DNA of 64,000 bases from Tillus elongatus (taxonomy: Eukaryota; Arthropoda; Insecta; Coleoptera; Cleridae): NCBI GenBank assembly GCA_964006375.1, contig OZ023267.1, positions 26,100,739 to 26,164,738 of the forward strand, read 5' to 3'. This document shows positions 50,513 to 63,543 of the stretch, one piece after another. Under the pieces are notes generated by a model, which saw only the letters and a program-made list of their open reading frames with translations, was not told the origin of the DNA and searched no databases. The translations under genes were made by a program, and so were the position numbers. Every line of letters starts with the position of its first letter. The stretch's first letter is position 1.

Positions 50513-51368
50513 TAGATGTGTGCGAACTCATGTTTTGTTGGAATCGAACTATGAACAAACCCAAGCAAATATATTGCCTTGAACTTCGAACCTCGGAAAT
50601 AGTATATCTAAGGTCCACAGTCGAACTTCGAACTTCTGAAAAACTTAAAACCGAACCTCGAACTAACCAAAATTCTTGAATGTTCATGTATTATTTTCTT
50701 AAAGACAAAATGTAGGTATAATGTAACATACAATATTCGATACGCAGAAGATGCCCATTCTTTTTACAAAAAGGAAGAGTTCGACAAAATTTGCAGGTTG
50801 ATTGGGTAAAAATGCCTTCCGGTGTCACTTAAAATTATAATGGTCTCCTAATCGTAAAAATTTAACTGTTCTGGCTCGATGTAAAATAAAGCATGTTTAA
50901 ACTAGTGTTTCCGAAGGCAATCTGCAATTATCATCATAAATTCTGAAAATTTACGTTTGGATTTTGAACATTGTAATCTTAATGTTGTTACGGAAAAATG
51001 TGTTGGGATGCTGGAATAGATTAAAAATTAATTCAGTGATTGTTAAATGGCTTCATCATGTCTCAAAGATTCCCCCCAAATGTTAAAAATATGCATGAGT
51101 GAAACCTCCTGAAATTCCGCTACTGACTCAGTGAGATCGATAACAAGTTTAAAGCGTCGCTACCGAGTTAATGGGGCCGCAACTTCGCTACCTTTGGCAG
51201 CTTTGAATGCCTGTAAACCTAAATTTCGAAGTATTTTTGAACAACGAGGTTCGAACAATTTTGGAGAGTTAAATATTTCGAAATTCGAACTACTTTAAGA
51301 TCGCCTGGTGCCAATAATTTTTCGTACCGAAGGTTCGGTTTGAAATTTCGAAGCTTCGCACACCTCTA
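50513..51368. mobile_element. hAT-type MITE
   Basis: The ends TAGATGTGTGCGAA and TTCGCACACCTCTA form the short terminal inverted repeat (consensus TAGAGGTGTGCGAA). The interior is full of CGAACTTCGAAC-type subterminal words on both strands. The flanks GTATTATG / GTGTTATC resemble an 8-bp target duplication with two mismatches. No transposase is present. Confidence 0.65.
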
Positions 51369-52479
51369 GTGTTATCTTCAGGAGATAGGTACTGTTGGTC
51401 TCAGCTAAATGTGTCCTTTTTCCGTCATGCCCCTTGTGTCCTGTGTTGTTAGCGATGTGACAAATTTTTGTTGTTGCTATTTTCAAATCAAATTTTATAG
51501 TATGCTCCGTCGTTATTTTCGACACCTTTTTTTTTGCCACACGCACGTGCCGACTATGGATACCAAAACACAGTTGGTAACCGCGGGCACATCAATCAAT
51601 GATGGACAACCTGAATATGACACCCTGGAGATCTACGTTTTCGGACGGCGTCTGATTGGCTGAAGAGGCCGCCTACCCCTTCTCGACCCCGAAGCACTTC
51701 GGACTTCGGAATCAAGAACGCTGCAATTTCCCCATTTGATCGATGATCGCTCTATAGTGCAGTTCACACTCTCAGTTCGAGTCCTTCGTTGGCATGGGGC
51801 GCAGACAGGCCCGTAGCAGCCACGTGACCTTCTGAACGGTGTTGGAAACCAACGTGGACCATTAGTGCTACAAACTGCAGGTACCAGAGCAGGGAGCTGC
51901 TCCTTAGCCTCTTCTCTGTAACAAGTCATTTACTCTGTGAAGAAGGGAGGTTCCCAAAACACATCGAGCTGCCCATCAACGACGTCTCCGGCAAGAAAAG
52001 GTATTTTGTTTATATTACACGGCTTCTGTTTATTATTGTCTGTGTAACTTTGCCCATTGTCCATTTAGTTAACCCACGTTAATGTTTTCTTTACCATCTA
52101 ACCCCTGATGTACATGCAACCGTTCAATTACACGTAATCAACTAGAGCTATCGAAGAACGTAACGAATCACCCGCTACATTGTACAATATAGATTCTCAA
52201 ACTTTGGTCCTTCGCCCCTCCTTGAATAATTCTGCGCCTCCCGCATAGATAGATGAAAATAACAAATAACCTAATACGTAGGCAGTTTTGTCAGATTAAA
52301 CGATTCATCGCATATTACACGATTTCAGCTCTCTTTACAAGGTTACGTCAATTTTTACGATTTTTGACATTTCACATTAAGATGAATTTTTAATTAATGT
52401 TTAGAATCTCAACATCATGCAATTAATTAAGTCAAAAAAATTACAATATGATAATAGGTACAACAATGAATTTAGTCGC
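51369..52479. other. Unassigned; includes a GC-richer block at 51640-52000
   Basis: The 51633-51929 minus ORF is Arg/Pro/Ser-rich and unrecognised. AAGAAAAGGTATTTTG at about 51994 could be a plus-strand splice donor. The GC-rich block might be a retroelement leader or an exon, but nothing identifies it. Confidence 0.35.
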
Positions 52480-53448
52480 TAAATGTTCGTCAAAATAGAC
52501 AAAAAACTTGAAGGTTTATGTGGTCCATGTGGCATCCGGCAATACATTCCGTTAAAATTAAACAAATAGAGGATTATAATTTTTGCAATGGCAGATGCGC
52601 GGTTGTATTATGCATCGAAGTTAGAAGTATACGTGAAACTACAGCCAGACGGTCATTTAGAGAAAGCAACAGTTCGGATGCGATAGTTTATAGACTTTAT
52701 AACCCAGTTTTAAATAGAGGCAAAATTTTGTAGATAACTGATGTCGGTTTGGTGGAAAGTTTGTTAAGGAATACATTGACAGTCCTAAAACAGGAAAAAT
52801 AAGCGAAAATGTCCTTGGGGTTCCCCAAACCAGATTAACGTCGCATGAAGCTAAGCATATTTGGCTTCAAAGCAACTTGCACCTTACGTTGCTACGTTCA
52901 AAAAAAGTGCTATTAGTATCCAACCTACACCATGACGACGAAATTGATCCTGCAAGTGACAATAATTTCAAACCAGATAGTATTACTATGTATAACTGTA
53001 CATAACGCGGAGTAGATGTCGTCGATTAATTGTGATACAACTACAAGTGCGCCAGAAATACTTTATCGTAGCTAATGGTACTGTTTTACCCAACATTGGA
53101 CGTAGTTGGTATCAAGCAAACGGTCTGGTGTTTAGTCTTTGTAACAACCCAGATTCTTCCACAATTCTACGTGATTTCTTACACTAATTATTCATGGACG
53201 TGACAGAACCACACCCAAGAGACTATGTAATTAAAACAAACCTCCTCGAAACACGAAACTCTAGAATCAAGAGATCTGTGGGATACAAGCAAATCTACAA
53301 CAAGATAAACATGCTGCGCCAGATAAAGGAGATGTTAGTTTGGTGACACAGAGAAACAGGAAGCTATTTTTGCGAAAATTGCAAAAAAAAAAACATGTGC
53401 CTGCAGCATATAAATTCGGTCTGCGATTTTTGTTACAGAAAGTTTGAT
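52480..53448 (+). pseudogene. piggyBac-like transposase pseudogene
   Basis: Plus-strand words in the order of piggyBac transposases are: KIDKKLEGLCGPCGIRQYIP, MADARLYYASKLEVY, SSDAIVYRLYNPVLNRG, VGLVESLLRNTLTVL, VLLVSNLHHDDEIDP, DSITMYNCT, GVDVVD, and a Cys-rich C terminus (FCENCKKKNMCLQHINSVCD). The segment that would carry TDNWFTS with the first catalytic D is shortened to ITD. The later D of GVDVVD is visible. At least four frame changes and several stops occur. The N-terminal third is missing. TTAA target ends were not located. Confidence 0.82.
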
Positions 53449-54770
53449 AGTTGATAATTTTTATGTCCCTTCAAGCAATATGTATATGTTCTAATTGACT
53501 GGATTTACTTTTTTCAAATATACTTGTATTTGAATCTATTTTCATTTTATCCAATTCACACGGATGTAATTTTGGTTTTTGAAGTAAAGAAAATATATTT
53601 CAGCATTTGTTTTTAATTTTCGCTCGCAATTGTCCTTGAAAATAATCAGCCCAACCACTTTGTGTGGCAGGTTTAGTAAAATAATTTTTGAGGGTAGGTA
53701 GTTCGGTCTATTAAACCGGAACATATACTGGTGTCTTACAATTCTCAGCAGATACCAAGGAGTTAAAGAAATATGCAATTTTAGCACGATTTAAATCAAG
53801 TTTAAAGGCAAAATCGAGTTTTATTTTTGAGAGGAAAATGTTTAGTTGATTCAAAGATACTAAAACGTAAAGTGATTTGGAATTGAATCGTATGGTGTTT
53901 AATATTAGAGAGAAAGCAATGGTACAAATTCACTGCAAAGTTTTGTGGCCAATGGACGTAATGTTCGAAGCCAATTCCTTCCACATACACGCACACACAT
54001 TAGAGAGAAAGGTGATTATTAGCTGACTATGACAGCAAACAGTTTCTTTGCAAATATCAGTTACAGTAAATGTAATCGTAAAGAAAACTCTAACAAGTGG
54101 AAACTAGCTTCAAGAGCTCTGATTCGCTACAATAAAAAAAAATTATTTGAAACAGGTGACTTAAATTAAGTAATGAAACTAATATATAGGAAAAAAATTA
54201 ACCGGTGTAGTCATATCTATACTTTATACATTGTCATCATTAATAAATGCTTGGCTTCAGTCCAGCGGATATGCTTAAATCATTATATAGTTAAAATTTT
54301 GCGCGACAAATAAATAAGCATGATATTGTGAAGGCTGATACTTGATATAAATCCATTGTCATCTGAGATAAATAAACAAATTGATTTACACAGTTTTATT
54401 GAACGTATAACTGCAGTTTCGCAGCTCATTCTGTATTTGACAACGGTGAGAACCTCAGCGAAACTGCACTTATACATACATTCAATAAAATTGTGTAAAA
54501 GAATTTGTTTATTTATCTAAGTTAAATAAATAAGCAACGGTGTTTCCGTACGATAAGGCATTACACCAAAAGTGATCAAAAAGAAAAAGAAGTTGTGGTG
54601 AATTTTCTTATTCTATGGTGGAATCTCAACAGCTGACAGACGATACTTGAAAATGAAAATTTACGAGTGTTTGTTACATAAACATAGGTGTTTCCAAAGG
54701 TTTTACTGATTATTAGCTAGATTTCCGTAACTTAGTTTCCCAAAAACAAACAACAGGTTTATATAAACAG
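53449..54770. other. No gene recognised
   Basis: AT-rich. Short ORFs on the minus strand (53542-53787, 53802-53996, 54283-54477) show no motif. Confidence 0.4.
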
Positions 54771-54774
54771 ATCA

Positions 54775-54960
54775 AGTAGCCAAGTGCGCTAGGTAAGAAA
54801 CTGTGAGGTTGAGTGTTCGGTTCCTGTATTCAGAAGGTCGGCATTTTTTACTCAAATGTGGCATAGTCAGCTTCTGTGTAGTGATGGGTGGTATCCTGTG
54901 TCTCTATGAGTGTGTAAGAACTCTTCGCACAAGTCTGAGACTTAAGGGCACGAGGTTTGT
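54775..54960 (+). repeat. SINE-like head joined to a LINE-tail-like repeat
   Basis: GTAGCCAAGTGCGCTAGG (A-box-like) and GTTCGGTTCCTG (B-box-like) lie about 35 nt apart. This is followed by a ~115-nt segment (54843-54960) that recurs at 56455-56570. Confidence 0.4.
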
Positions 54961-55369
54961 GGTATAACTTTAGGTTTACCTACAATTGATACAACAGTTT
55001 GTGACAAAGCAGCCAGCAAGTAGTGTGTATAAAGGTTTCATATTTCACGTGGTGTTGCATTCAGATTTTTTGGCTCTACGTGCAGTTTTCTGTTTTTTTT
55101 ATTCCTCACTATCCCACAGATGTCTAAGATCACACTCGTCTGCATGAGAAACATCTTGTCCTAGGGCATCCGTAGGCTTTCCACTGCAACATGCACGTAG
55201 ACAAAAACTTTACCAATTGCATCGATGATAATAGATACTATGCTCACCACCAGGACGTCTCACATAACTCTGTTTTGTTACCAGGACCAATTATTTGGTG
55301 ATATTTTCCCTACTTGGAATCTTTACGTTTTTCACATGTGATACAGATTGGTAAATAATTGTGACATCT
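54961..55369. other. No gene recognised
   Basis: No coding or repeat assignment was possible. Confidence 0.35.
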
Positions 55370-55730
55370 TCCTTGACATTGTCCTAGCAAAGGATGCCCG
55401 GTTGATTAGAACGTACTCCTACTGATCGGTTAATGTTCTTCTGTCCCACTATAGGGTTTGCGTTTCTGCTTGCACTACATTAGGGGAAGTGTATTGAAAG
55501 TATGGTGCTCCAAGGCTATGTAATGTGCCAGGTGTTGTTGGGTGATTTTTGTTACATTGTTAAGTCTCTCGGTGTGTATATACGCGGCCAATAGTTGGCA
55601 CCCACTTATGACATGTTCGACGGTTTTCTCAGTTTGATTGCATATAAGGCATGTCTCTTCTGCGTTGTTACTGTTGACCACGTATTTCTCGTAACCTCTT
55701 GTGGGTCCACACGATCTTGTATCGCAAAAT
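55370..55730 (-). pseudogene. R4/Dong-like LINE fragment: CCHC finger and start of endonuclease
   Basis: The minus strand reads YEKYVVNSNNAEE and the finger CLICNQTEKTVEHVISGC (C-x2-C-x7-H-x4-C), then NVTKITQQHLA. After a frame change it reads WDRRTLTDQ, the start of the restriction-like endonuclease region. It is a fragment of the same type of LINE as the three pieces at 58.8-61.8 kb. Confidence 0.75.
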
Positions 55731-55739
55731 ACGAGGCCG

Positions 55740-55815
55740 CATAGCCCAGTTTTCAGTGCGAGTAGCCTCTAGAAGTCGGCTTATAGGGTCGCGGGTTCGG
55801 GTCCCGTATGCAGAG
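55740..55815 (+). repeat. SINE-like (tRNA-derived) head
   Basis: A strong B-box-like GGTTCGGGTCCCG at about 55795 with an upstream TAGCC...AGTCGGC (A-box-like). No cloverleaf could be drawn, so a functional tRNA is not claimed. Confidence 0.4.
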
Positions 55816-55984
55816 AATTTACGATCTTGAGGCCGAAGGCGCTGCCTTTCCGTCCGAAAACTCTAGACCATGGTATCCTTTTATATTGTCAGGTCAAAGA
55901 CAAGTGTTTGCTAGTTCAAAGAAACCCTACAACCTCCACACTCTCAAAAATCAGCAGGCAAATGAACACTGCTCCCATTCATAA

Positions 55985-56570
55985 TAACGTTCCCTCCACT
56001 CTCGCTTTTTCCGAGATCTCACCTATTTCTCTATTCGGTGCCCTCTTTTCTTCTCGGTTTGACCCAAACGCACTACGCCTTTTCTCTTTCAGATTCGTTT
56101 CCGCGGCCCATTCATTAACATTCCTGATTTCCCTGTTCTTGATAGATCTATTCACCTTAAACCGGTAGAAACCTCCAACCCTATTCTGTTTTATCCGAAT
56201 GTTTCTTTTTGACGTCCTGGGATTTTCCATCAGGCAGTATTCCAACAAGGTGTTGCTATTTCCTGCTTGGCCTTTCCGCACGTACATTCACCCGTTATGG
56301 ACCTCATATCAAATCTACTAAAGTAGCCCTTAAAAGGCTCGTGACCAGTAACAGGCTAACCAGCCCTTAAGGGCCGCACCCACGTTCTTTATGTACCGAT
56401 AAGTGGTCCTACCCTTCGTCTCCTTGTCCCATGTATTCAAACAGTCGGTTTTTTCACTCAAATGTGGAAAGGTCAGCTTCTGATCAGTTGTGGGTGGTGT
56501 CCTTTGTCTACGTGTGTGAGCTCCTTGCGCACAGGTCCAAGACTTCTGATCGTGTAGTTTGTCCACTGCG
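55985..56570 (-). pseudogene. LINE C-terminal fragment (R1/I-like)
   Basis: The minus strand shows CLNTWDKETKGRTTYRYIKN (the W-x6-GR-TYR motif after RNase H), then a frame-shifted FSRFDMRSITGECTCG and ENPRTSKRNIRIKQNRVGGF. These match the tail of RNase H-bearing LINEs in order. Frame changes near 56330 and 56240 break it. The upstream half (56455-56570) is duplicated at 54843-54960. Confidence 0.65.
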
Positions 56571-57953
56571 ATGTTATTTATATTTATTTAAAAAATCGGC
56601 CCTCCAGCCCCAGAGAAGATATTTCCCCTCAAGAGTTGTCCATCATCTATAATCATTCATGATGTTGTTAATATCACCCTTGTGTATCTGAGAAATTTAG
56701 ATATTGCACTTATAACCCATGTCATATTAAGTTAAATTCTTCTACAAATTTTATGTAAATTTATGTAACAAACCTCTTCTTTATGATTCTTCTGTTGCAC
56801 TCGAAAAAACGTGATACTTGCAGCATATCTGCTAGACTGTAACCGTTGTAAAATAAAAAAATTAAGATGGTACATTCATAAAACATATGGACACTATTAA
56901 ATACGTAGGCAAGCTATAAATAGCAGATAATTACAATGTATATACAATTATCAAAAAAGGAATAATATTAAATATTAATAATGTCAAGGTACACTCTGTA
57001 TATGGCATTCTTACGAGTGGATATATTACATACTTTTTTCTGAATGTACCACAATATCGTATACTAATATGCAAAAGATATAAACTCAACAATAAAGGGT
57101 GATTTAATCAGTCATACTAAATCACATACAAACCTCTCGATAATTAAAGTTATCACTCAGAAACAGTTCTAGTTTAGTAGCCATTTAGATTTTAGCATAT
57201 TTAAATTTTAAATGTAACAATCTTACTACTCAATTACCAAGACAAGAAAGTAAGCGTTTATTTTTGATGGGTTTATTTATTTTTAACAAACATAATATGA
57301 CACTCAATATTTAAAAAATCATAAAAATATCCCTCATAATATATAACAAAAACTTAATGAATAAAACATGGATTAGCAAAACTGCTCCTAATTTCTATTG
57401 CACGCTGAGACGACTATAATCTGCTCACCCAGTCGAGATAGTTGTTGCGCGCTTATCAGATTTGGGAAAAAAACTGGGCGTAGATTCTGGATTGTCAAGT
57501 CTTCTGTGAATACTATTTTCTAATGCCTACCTAAAATCTTCAGGCTTTTCCTATAGTCTACTATCTTTTTGGGGGATATTTTAGCTATTTCCTGAGGTGT
57601 TAAAGTCCCCCTCCTAGGTATTTGAACCTTTTGTAGTACGAGCTATGCAGTCGCATAGTTGATTCTGCTGCTCCAGCGCCGTACAGTGGGTTAGAGGCGG
57701 AAAAATATATATTTATTATATATGTCATATAAGCCATATTATCTTTTTTTTTGTGTTCTTAGAGAGTGAACGTAATTTATTTTAGCTATTACATTCGAAT
57801 TCATTTTTAGTTAACATAACTTTATGTGTTCAAAGTTTGTAAAAATCGTACTTAAAAAAATCTGGAAAAGTACTTTCAAGTTCAACGTTTTAATTTTCTA
57901 TAAGAAATGGCTTAATGGATTTAAGTATTTTTAACGAGTAGGTACGGACTTTA

Positions 57954-58030
<77 letters not shown>

Positions 58031-58800
58031 AATTATTAAAAGTGATATAAAAGAGTCATGCCAAATTTGGCAATGAAACTATGAAACTTTTTTTAGGTCT
58101 CATAAAGTCTTAGAATTTTAACTACTAGCTACATGTACCTACATGTTGTGACCAGTTTAATTATTTAATCTGTACTTTGACCTAAATGATAAGGCAGAAA
58201 TCAGCTGCGTATATCTGCGGATAAATACATAGTTGGGGGGTGCTTCTTGTTGCTGTGCAGCGGGCGTTATAACAAAACCATAATTGACACCCCGTAAGCA
58301 TGGAAATTAGACTTTCCTGTACATATAACCTTAGAAGGATCAAGTAATTGTTCTGGGAGAACAAAAAAACAATTCATAAAGTTTTTAGATGTCAATTTAG
58401 GTCTTTTATAAGAGTGAATAGAGGATGGTCTAGTACTCGGTATTTGTTTTTTCTTAACATTTTTAGATCGTAGACTTAAAATACATATTATGCTAAAATA
58501 TACTTACTACCATTACCATTTGCAAAAAACAACAACATATAAATGAAATCTTCGAACATTTTGTGATACAGGATTTTTTCAGAAAAATGCCGATTCTGAC
58601 CCACTGTGCGCCGTATCCGCATTTTTCACTGCCCTTACATCTACCCCGGGGCACAAGTAGCCACTAGGTAGACGTAACCAATTCAAATTTTTGTCGAATG
58701 GGTGATTTTCCTATACACAGGCTGCAGACAGTGATTATAACAATGCCGAAAAATTAGGAGGGAATGTTTTGTCTACAATAAAAATGCATATACACTTTTA
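56571..58800. other. No gene recognised; contains a (TA)n array
   Basis: (TA)n lies at 57956-58027. The remainder is AT-rich with short unsupported ORFs. Confidence 0.45.
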
Positions 58801-58814
58801 TTTTCTGATCATTA

Positions 58815-59835
58815 TATGTCATTTTTTTAACACTTTAAAACGTATTTTCATTGCCCTGTTAGGTACAAAACAGACTTGTTGAGCTCTGTATGATGCAAAA
58901 TCGACCCTTGTTTTTGTGTTCCACTCCTTAAGCTCGGTGTTTGTGCACTTTGCAATCCTAAAACTGTATGAGAGGGCTGACGTCGCGTATGCATTGATTG
59001 CTTTCGCTCTGTTTCTAGCAGATATCTGAGTGCTAAGGACCTGGCGCACTCTCCTGAGGTATGTCTTCTTTGCCTGCTGTTTTGCAAAACTGTGATAGAT
59101 ACCTCTAGCTTGTTGATATCCCAGGTACTTATATAGCTCATGCTCCTGCATTCCCTCAATCCTATCCAGGTTCCTCACAGCGTCGTATCCATCGTGACCA
59201 ACCCATTTATCTCGCACCATACTAACTATACATTTATTTAGGCCGAATTTAATCTGGATCTCCTTCGCGAACCTCTCCACACAAGTTAAGAGGTCTTTAA
59301 GGAGATGCTTCGTCGTAGCATGCAGCTTGAGGTCATATACCACAGATCACTCACTTGTCTTCCTGACTGAGGCCAAGTATACGCTCTCTTGCGGCGGTTT
59401 AATAACTGGGTCACGAGACGTGCCAGACAAAACGAGAGGGGGTCAGAGCATCGCCCTGAAAAATTCCTCTTTTTATATTGATTACCCCAGGTTCCAATGT
59501 AGCCCCACCTGTATTTATTGTCAGCCTAGTTTTCCATAGCGACATGACATGTCGAAGAAAACTACTGATACTAGAGTCGAGCTTGTACAAACTTAAGGTT
59601 TCTGTCAGCCATGAGTGGGGGTATGCTATCAAAAGCTTTCTGGCAATCAATATATGCTGTAGATGGAGAGCCTTTAGTTCGTTTATCAGTAGATGTAATT
59701 GTTGGTTATATGATGAGCTGTACTTTGCAGCCCCTAGAGCCTTTACGACATCCTTGCTGTTTCCCGTCCAGCAGTCCATTTCCCTCCAGATGATGACAGA
59801 TCTTGTTAGCAAGTACAGAGGTAAGTATTTTATAA
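58815..59835 (-). pseudogene. R4/Dong-like LINE, RT portion
   Basis: The minus strand gives HSWLTETLSLYKLDSSISSF, then IKRGIFQGDALTP (the RT motif before the active site), and after a frame change YDLKLHATTKHLLKDL, where the family has YMDDLKLYA (one catalytic D replaced). KFGLNKC, YLGYQQARGI, KKTYLRRVRQVL and AINAYATSALSYSF follow. It ends before the zinc finger and endonuclease. Frame changes near 59340-59420 and the mutated active site make it dead. A short TTA array (59843-59878) lies just upstream in element orientation. Confidence 0.82.
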
Positions 59836-59842
59836 ATTTTGT

Positions 59843-59878
59843 TATTATTCTATTATTATTATTTTTATTATTATTATT
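59843..59878. repeat. Short (TTA)n array between LINE pieces
   Basis: Interrupted TTATTATTA tract at the boundary of two minus-strand LINE fragments. Confidence 0.85.
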
Positions 59879-59884
59879 ACTACT

Positions 59885-60798
59885 CTCGTTCCGGGTTCGT
59901 TGCAAATTGTGGTAAGTAAATATGGTACCCAAGGGCACTATTGAGGGCAACTTAAGTTCCTGTCTATTGCCTTTTACTAAGAAAAGCGCGGGTCAGGTTG
60001 CATGTATCAATCAGAACTGCCTTTTGCATGATGATCTAGGCGTTCTGCTTGATATCTAAAGCGAGAAGAGCTGGCTTGGGTTTGACTGGAATCTCTTCTA
60101 TGGCACCACTCGCTACTGGTATCACGGTAACTTGCCTCTGTCACCACATGTCCTTTACTTCCTCGGCCAGAAGTAAATATTTCGAGATTTTTTCCCTGTT
60201 TCTTCTCTTTATTTTCAGGAAGTTGATAAGTTATATCTATAAGGTAAGTTTTCTGTTTTTGTCTGTTTGTAAAAACTATGGCCGGCCTATTATTTGGTAA
60301 GTGCCTGTCTGTGTGGATAGTTCTGTTCCAACATAGGATGTGATTATTGGTCTCAAATGGTAAGTATAATAGGGCACAAAGCAATGGTTAGAATCTACTT
60401 GACACAATAAAGACTGACGTATGATTTTAGCGACGTTGTCATGTCATCCCGTATATGCAGTTGGAGCCAGTGTCGGGCATCCGTTGATGATGTGCTCTAT
60501 AGATTCAACTGTGGTCGAGCAGGCAAGACATCTGTCATAAGTAATTGTGGGATCCCGGACTATATATTTCATGTAATTTCGGGTCGCTACCACTCAATAT
60601 TGTATCGCCACTACAAAACCTTCAATTCCCGCCAAGATGTTGCCACATTTAAGCCAGATGAAAGAGGCGCCAAGGTCAATGTGTTTTACAGCGAGGGTAT
60701 TAGGATACTTCCCGTGCGGGGGCTTTGTCATCCACTGCTTAATTTCCCGGCGGCATACCTAGTGTCGTACTTCCTGGTCTGGGAGGGAACATTAAGCC
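59885..60798 (-). pseudogene. R4/Dong-like LINE, finger and restriction-like endonuclease, copy B
   Basis: The minus strand reads HGKYPNTL, YMKYIVRDPTITYDRC, the finger CLACSTTVESIEHIINGC, HDNVAKIIRQSLL, then RPAIVFTNRQKQKTYLID. The PD of the nuclease (PD-x12-14-D) has become PA. KYLLLAEEVKDMW, AIEEIPVKPKP and MQKAVLIDTCNLTRAFL end the frame. An in-frame stop after VKDMW and frame changes disable it. It is bounded by TTA arrays on both sides. Confidence 0.82.
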
Positions 60799-61783
<985 letters not shown>

Positions 61784-61823
61784 TTTATTATTATTGTTGT
61801 TATTATGATTATTATTATTAATA

Positions 61824-61855
<32 letters not shown>
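61784..61855. repeat. (TTA)n array upstream of copy A
   Basis: Interrupted TTATTATTA/TTGTTATTATGA tract at the 5' border of copy A. Confidence 0.9.
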
Positions 61856-61961
61856 TTGATAATGAGTAATTTACTTAAAAATATAACTCTCTGCCTTGGG
61901 TAAGCAGAGTATAGTAATTTTCAAACATTAGTTTACCCCCAGAAAACACTGTTTAACTTTT

Positions 61962-61996
61962 GTTCAGGACCGCGTTTTGGCTAATGAGATCGTCAG
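61962..61996 (-). other. Hammerhead-like relic
   Basis: The minus strand reads CTGACGA, a weak helix II (TCTCATTAGC), CAAAAC where GAAAC is expected, then GCGGTC. It looks like a decayed copy of the 6.3- and 19.9-kb motifs. Confidence 0.25.
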
Positions 61997-61999
61997 TCT

Positions 62000-63190
62000 T
62001 AAAAGGATTGCATTATTAAAAACTCTCAACGGAAAAATAAAAATCGCATACAATTAGTAATAGCAAATACCTTTTTCTTTTTTTTAATTAAAAATAAATA
62101 TACTTTAACTCAACCTGAGTGTTGCTGTTTGTTGAAGCAAACTTGACTATCAAACATACTTGGTGGTATCTAGTACCTCCCAGGAATATATAACAGTACA
62201 GGGTGCTCCCATTCCAGAACTGGTCGTGGCCGACGTTGTTTAACTTCGGCGACCGCGTGTTAAAATTGCTTGCAAAATGTATTTGAAAGCGTTGAAATAT
62301 TTTAATTATATAAATGGCACTAAATTAGTAACTGTATCAGTTTATAATATATAAGTAAAAGGTTATTTAAAATAAGACGTAAATTTTTTTTAGAATATAT
62401 GGAAACTCTTTGTTTATGGTTTTCAATTATTTTCAAAAATAAAAAATATTTTATTATTGCAATCAAAGCGACATTTTGTCAGTTTTTTAGAAATGCTGTA
62501 ATGTGGTTTTTCCACTAACAAAATTTTGAGCAGTATCTTATTTTAAGTAACCTTGAACATAAAACTTATGTTTAATGTTTTCGCATTAGTGTAGACCTTA
62601 AGAAATTTTAAGCTTTCTGTTTCGCGTAAATAGAAATTATATATGTAACACAGTAATTTATTATATTATAACCTCTGATGAGCACTGATAAGTACACTTG
62701 GAGAACCCAAATAACCAGAACCCATTTTAAAAAAACCTGACGATCGAGATAGTAGCTTTAAGAAGCTACAAGTTTTTTATTAGAAACACTTCATGTTCTC
62801 AATTTCTGGCTTGGACGTTGAAAACGCTTAATACATTAAAAAAAGTGCATCTAACCCAGAAAACAATTTCCAGCAAGATTTGCATTACCATTTTTGTTTA
62901 ACTCAAAAAATAACAGTAAATGCCTAAAATCCTATCTGAATTATACGAGTAGCGTAGCCGAAGGATTTACTTAATAGATAGACCCCTTAAAAGATCGATT
63001 GGGGTTTCAAATGACTACAAAACCATACATTATTTTTAAAAACTAATATTATTATTAAATGTATGCTTAAAATCTTCCATGGTCTACTCTAACTCAGAAA
63101 CATTGCACCTATCCCAAACTGTTCATCGATAGCTCCAGCTTCATCACCCACTCATATAAATATATAGTCCGCAACTTCGTAGTGTCCGTG
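62000..63190. other. No gene recognised
   Basis: AT-rich. One mariner-like end word (ACAGGGTGCTCCCATTCC near 62200) and a short hairpin (GTAGCTTTAAGAAGCTAC at 62751-62770) were seen. Confidence 0.4.
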
Positions 63191-63202
63191 CATTTTAAAC
63201 AG

Positions 63203-63208
63203 TTTATT
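63203..63208 (-). terminator. Candidate polyadenylation signal
   Basis: AATAAA on the minus strand, about 125 nt after the stop codon of the terminal exon at 63331-63543. The intervening 3' UTR is GC-rich. Confidence 0.5.
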
Positions 63209-63330
63209 TGGCAAAAAGACTAGCACATGTGAGATCTGTGGAGCCCGCTACCGGAAGGTGCGGGAGAGGCCGGGCACTTCCTGGAGGCGTTAGCAGTCAC
63301 GGCCGACTTGTTCTTGGTGGAGTGCCGTCG

Positions 63331-63543
63331 TCATTGATGCACAGGGGCTTCGAATATCTCCGAGTCTGGACTGCCGTAGCCGCTGGATCCGTCGTCCCTG
63401 TGACTAGCCGTGCTGCTGGGAGTGCTAATGGGCTGTCGCTGTAGGCCGAGCCGGACCATGTCCAAGCTGTTCTTCTCGCTGTAACAGGACGCGCTCGTCA
63501 GAAGTCTACCTGGATCATGGTTTAGGTGGTTGTCTGTCGCTGG
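63331..63543 (-). CDS. Terminal coding exon of a host gene continuing off the right edge
   Basis: The minus strand has a good acceptor (GGTTGGTTGGTGTATTGCAG) with AG at 63545-63544. An open frame of 70 codons then starts PATDNHLNHDPGRLL and passes KNSLDMVRLGLQRQPIST and DDGSSGYGSPDSEIFEAP. It ends VHQ-stop at 63333-63331. The sequence is Ser/Pro/Asp-rich and unlike any transposon here. The codon composition is GC-richer than the flanks, as expected of a host exon. It looks like the disordered cytoplasmic or regulatory tail of a larger protein. I cannot name the gene. The upstream intron (63544 onward) shows no further exon before the window ends. Confidence 0.7.
   Translation of the reverse strand, partial: PATDNHLNHDPGRLLTSASCYSEKNSLDMVRLGLQRQPISTPSSTASHRDDGSSGYGSPDSEIFEAPVHQ

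Noticed and set aside
55740..55815. A functional tRNA gene
   Set aside because: The B box is good, but no acceptor stem or cloverleaf could be drawn; kept as SINE-like only.
62680..62720. CTGATGAG near 62688 as a hammerhead core
   Set aside because: No helix II hairpin followed by GAAA is present.
63208..63444. Plus-strand 78-codon ORF near the right edge
   Set aside because: Antisense shadow of the GC-rich terminal exon and its 3' UTR.
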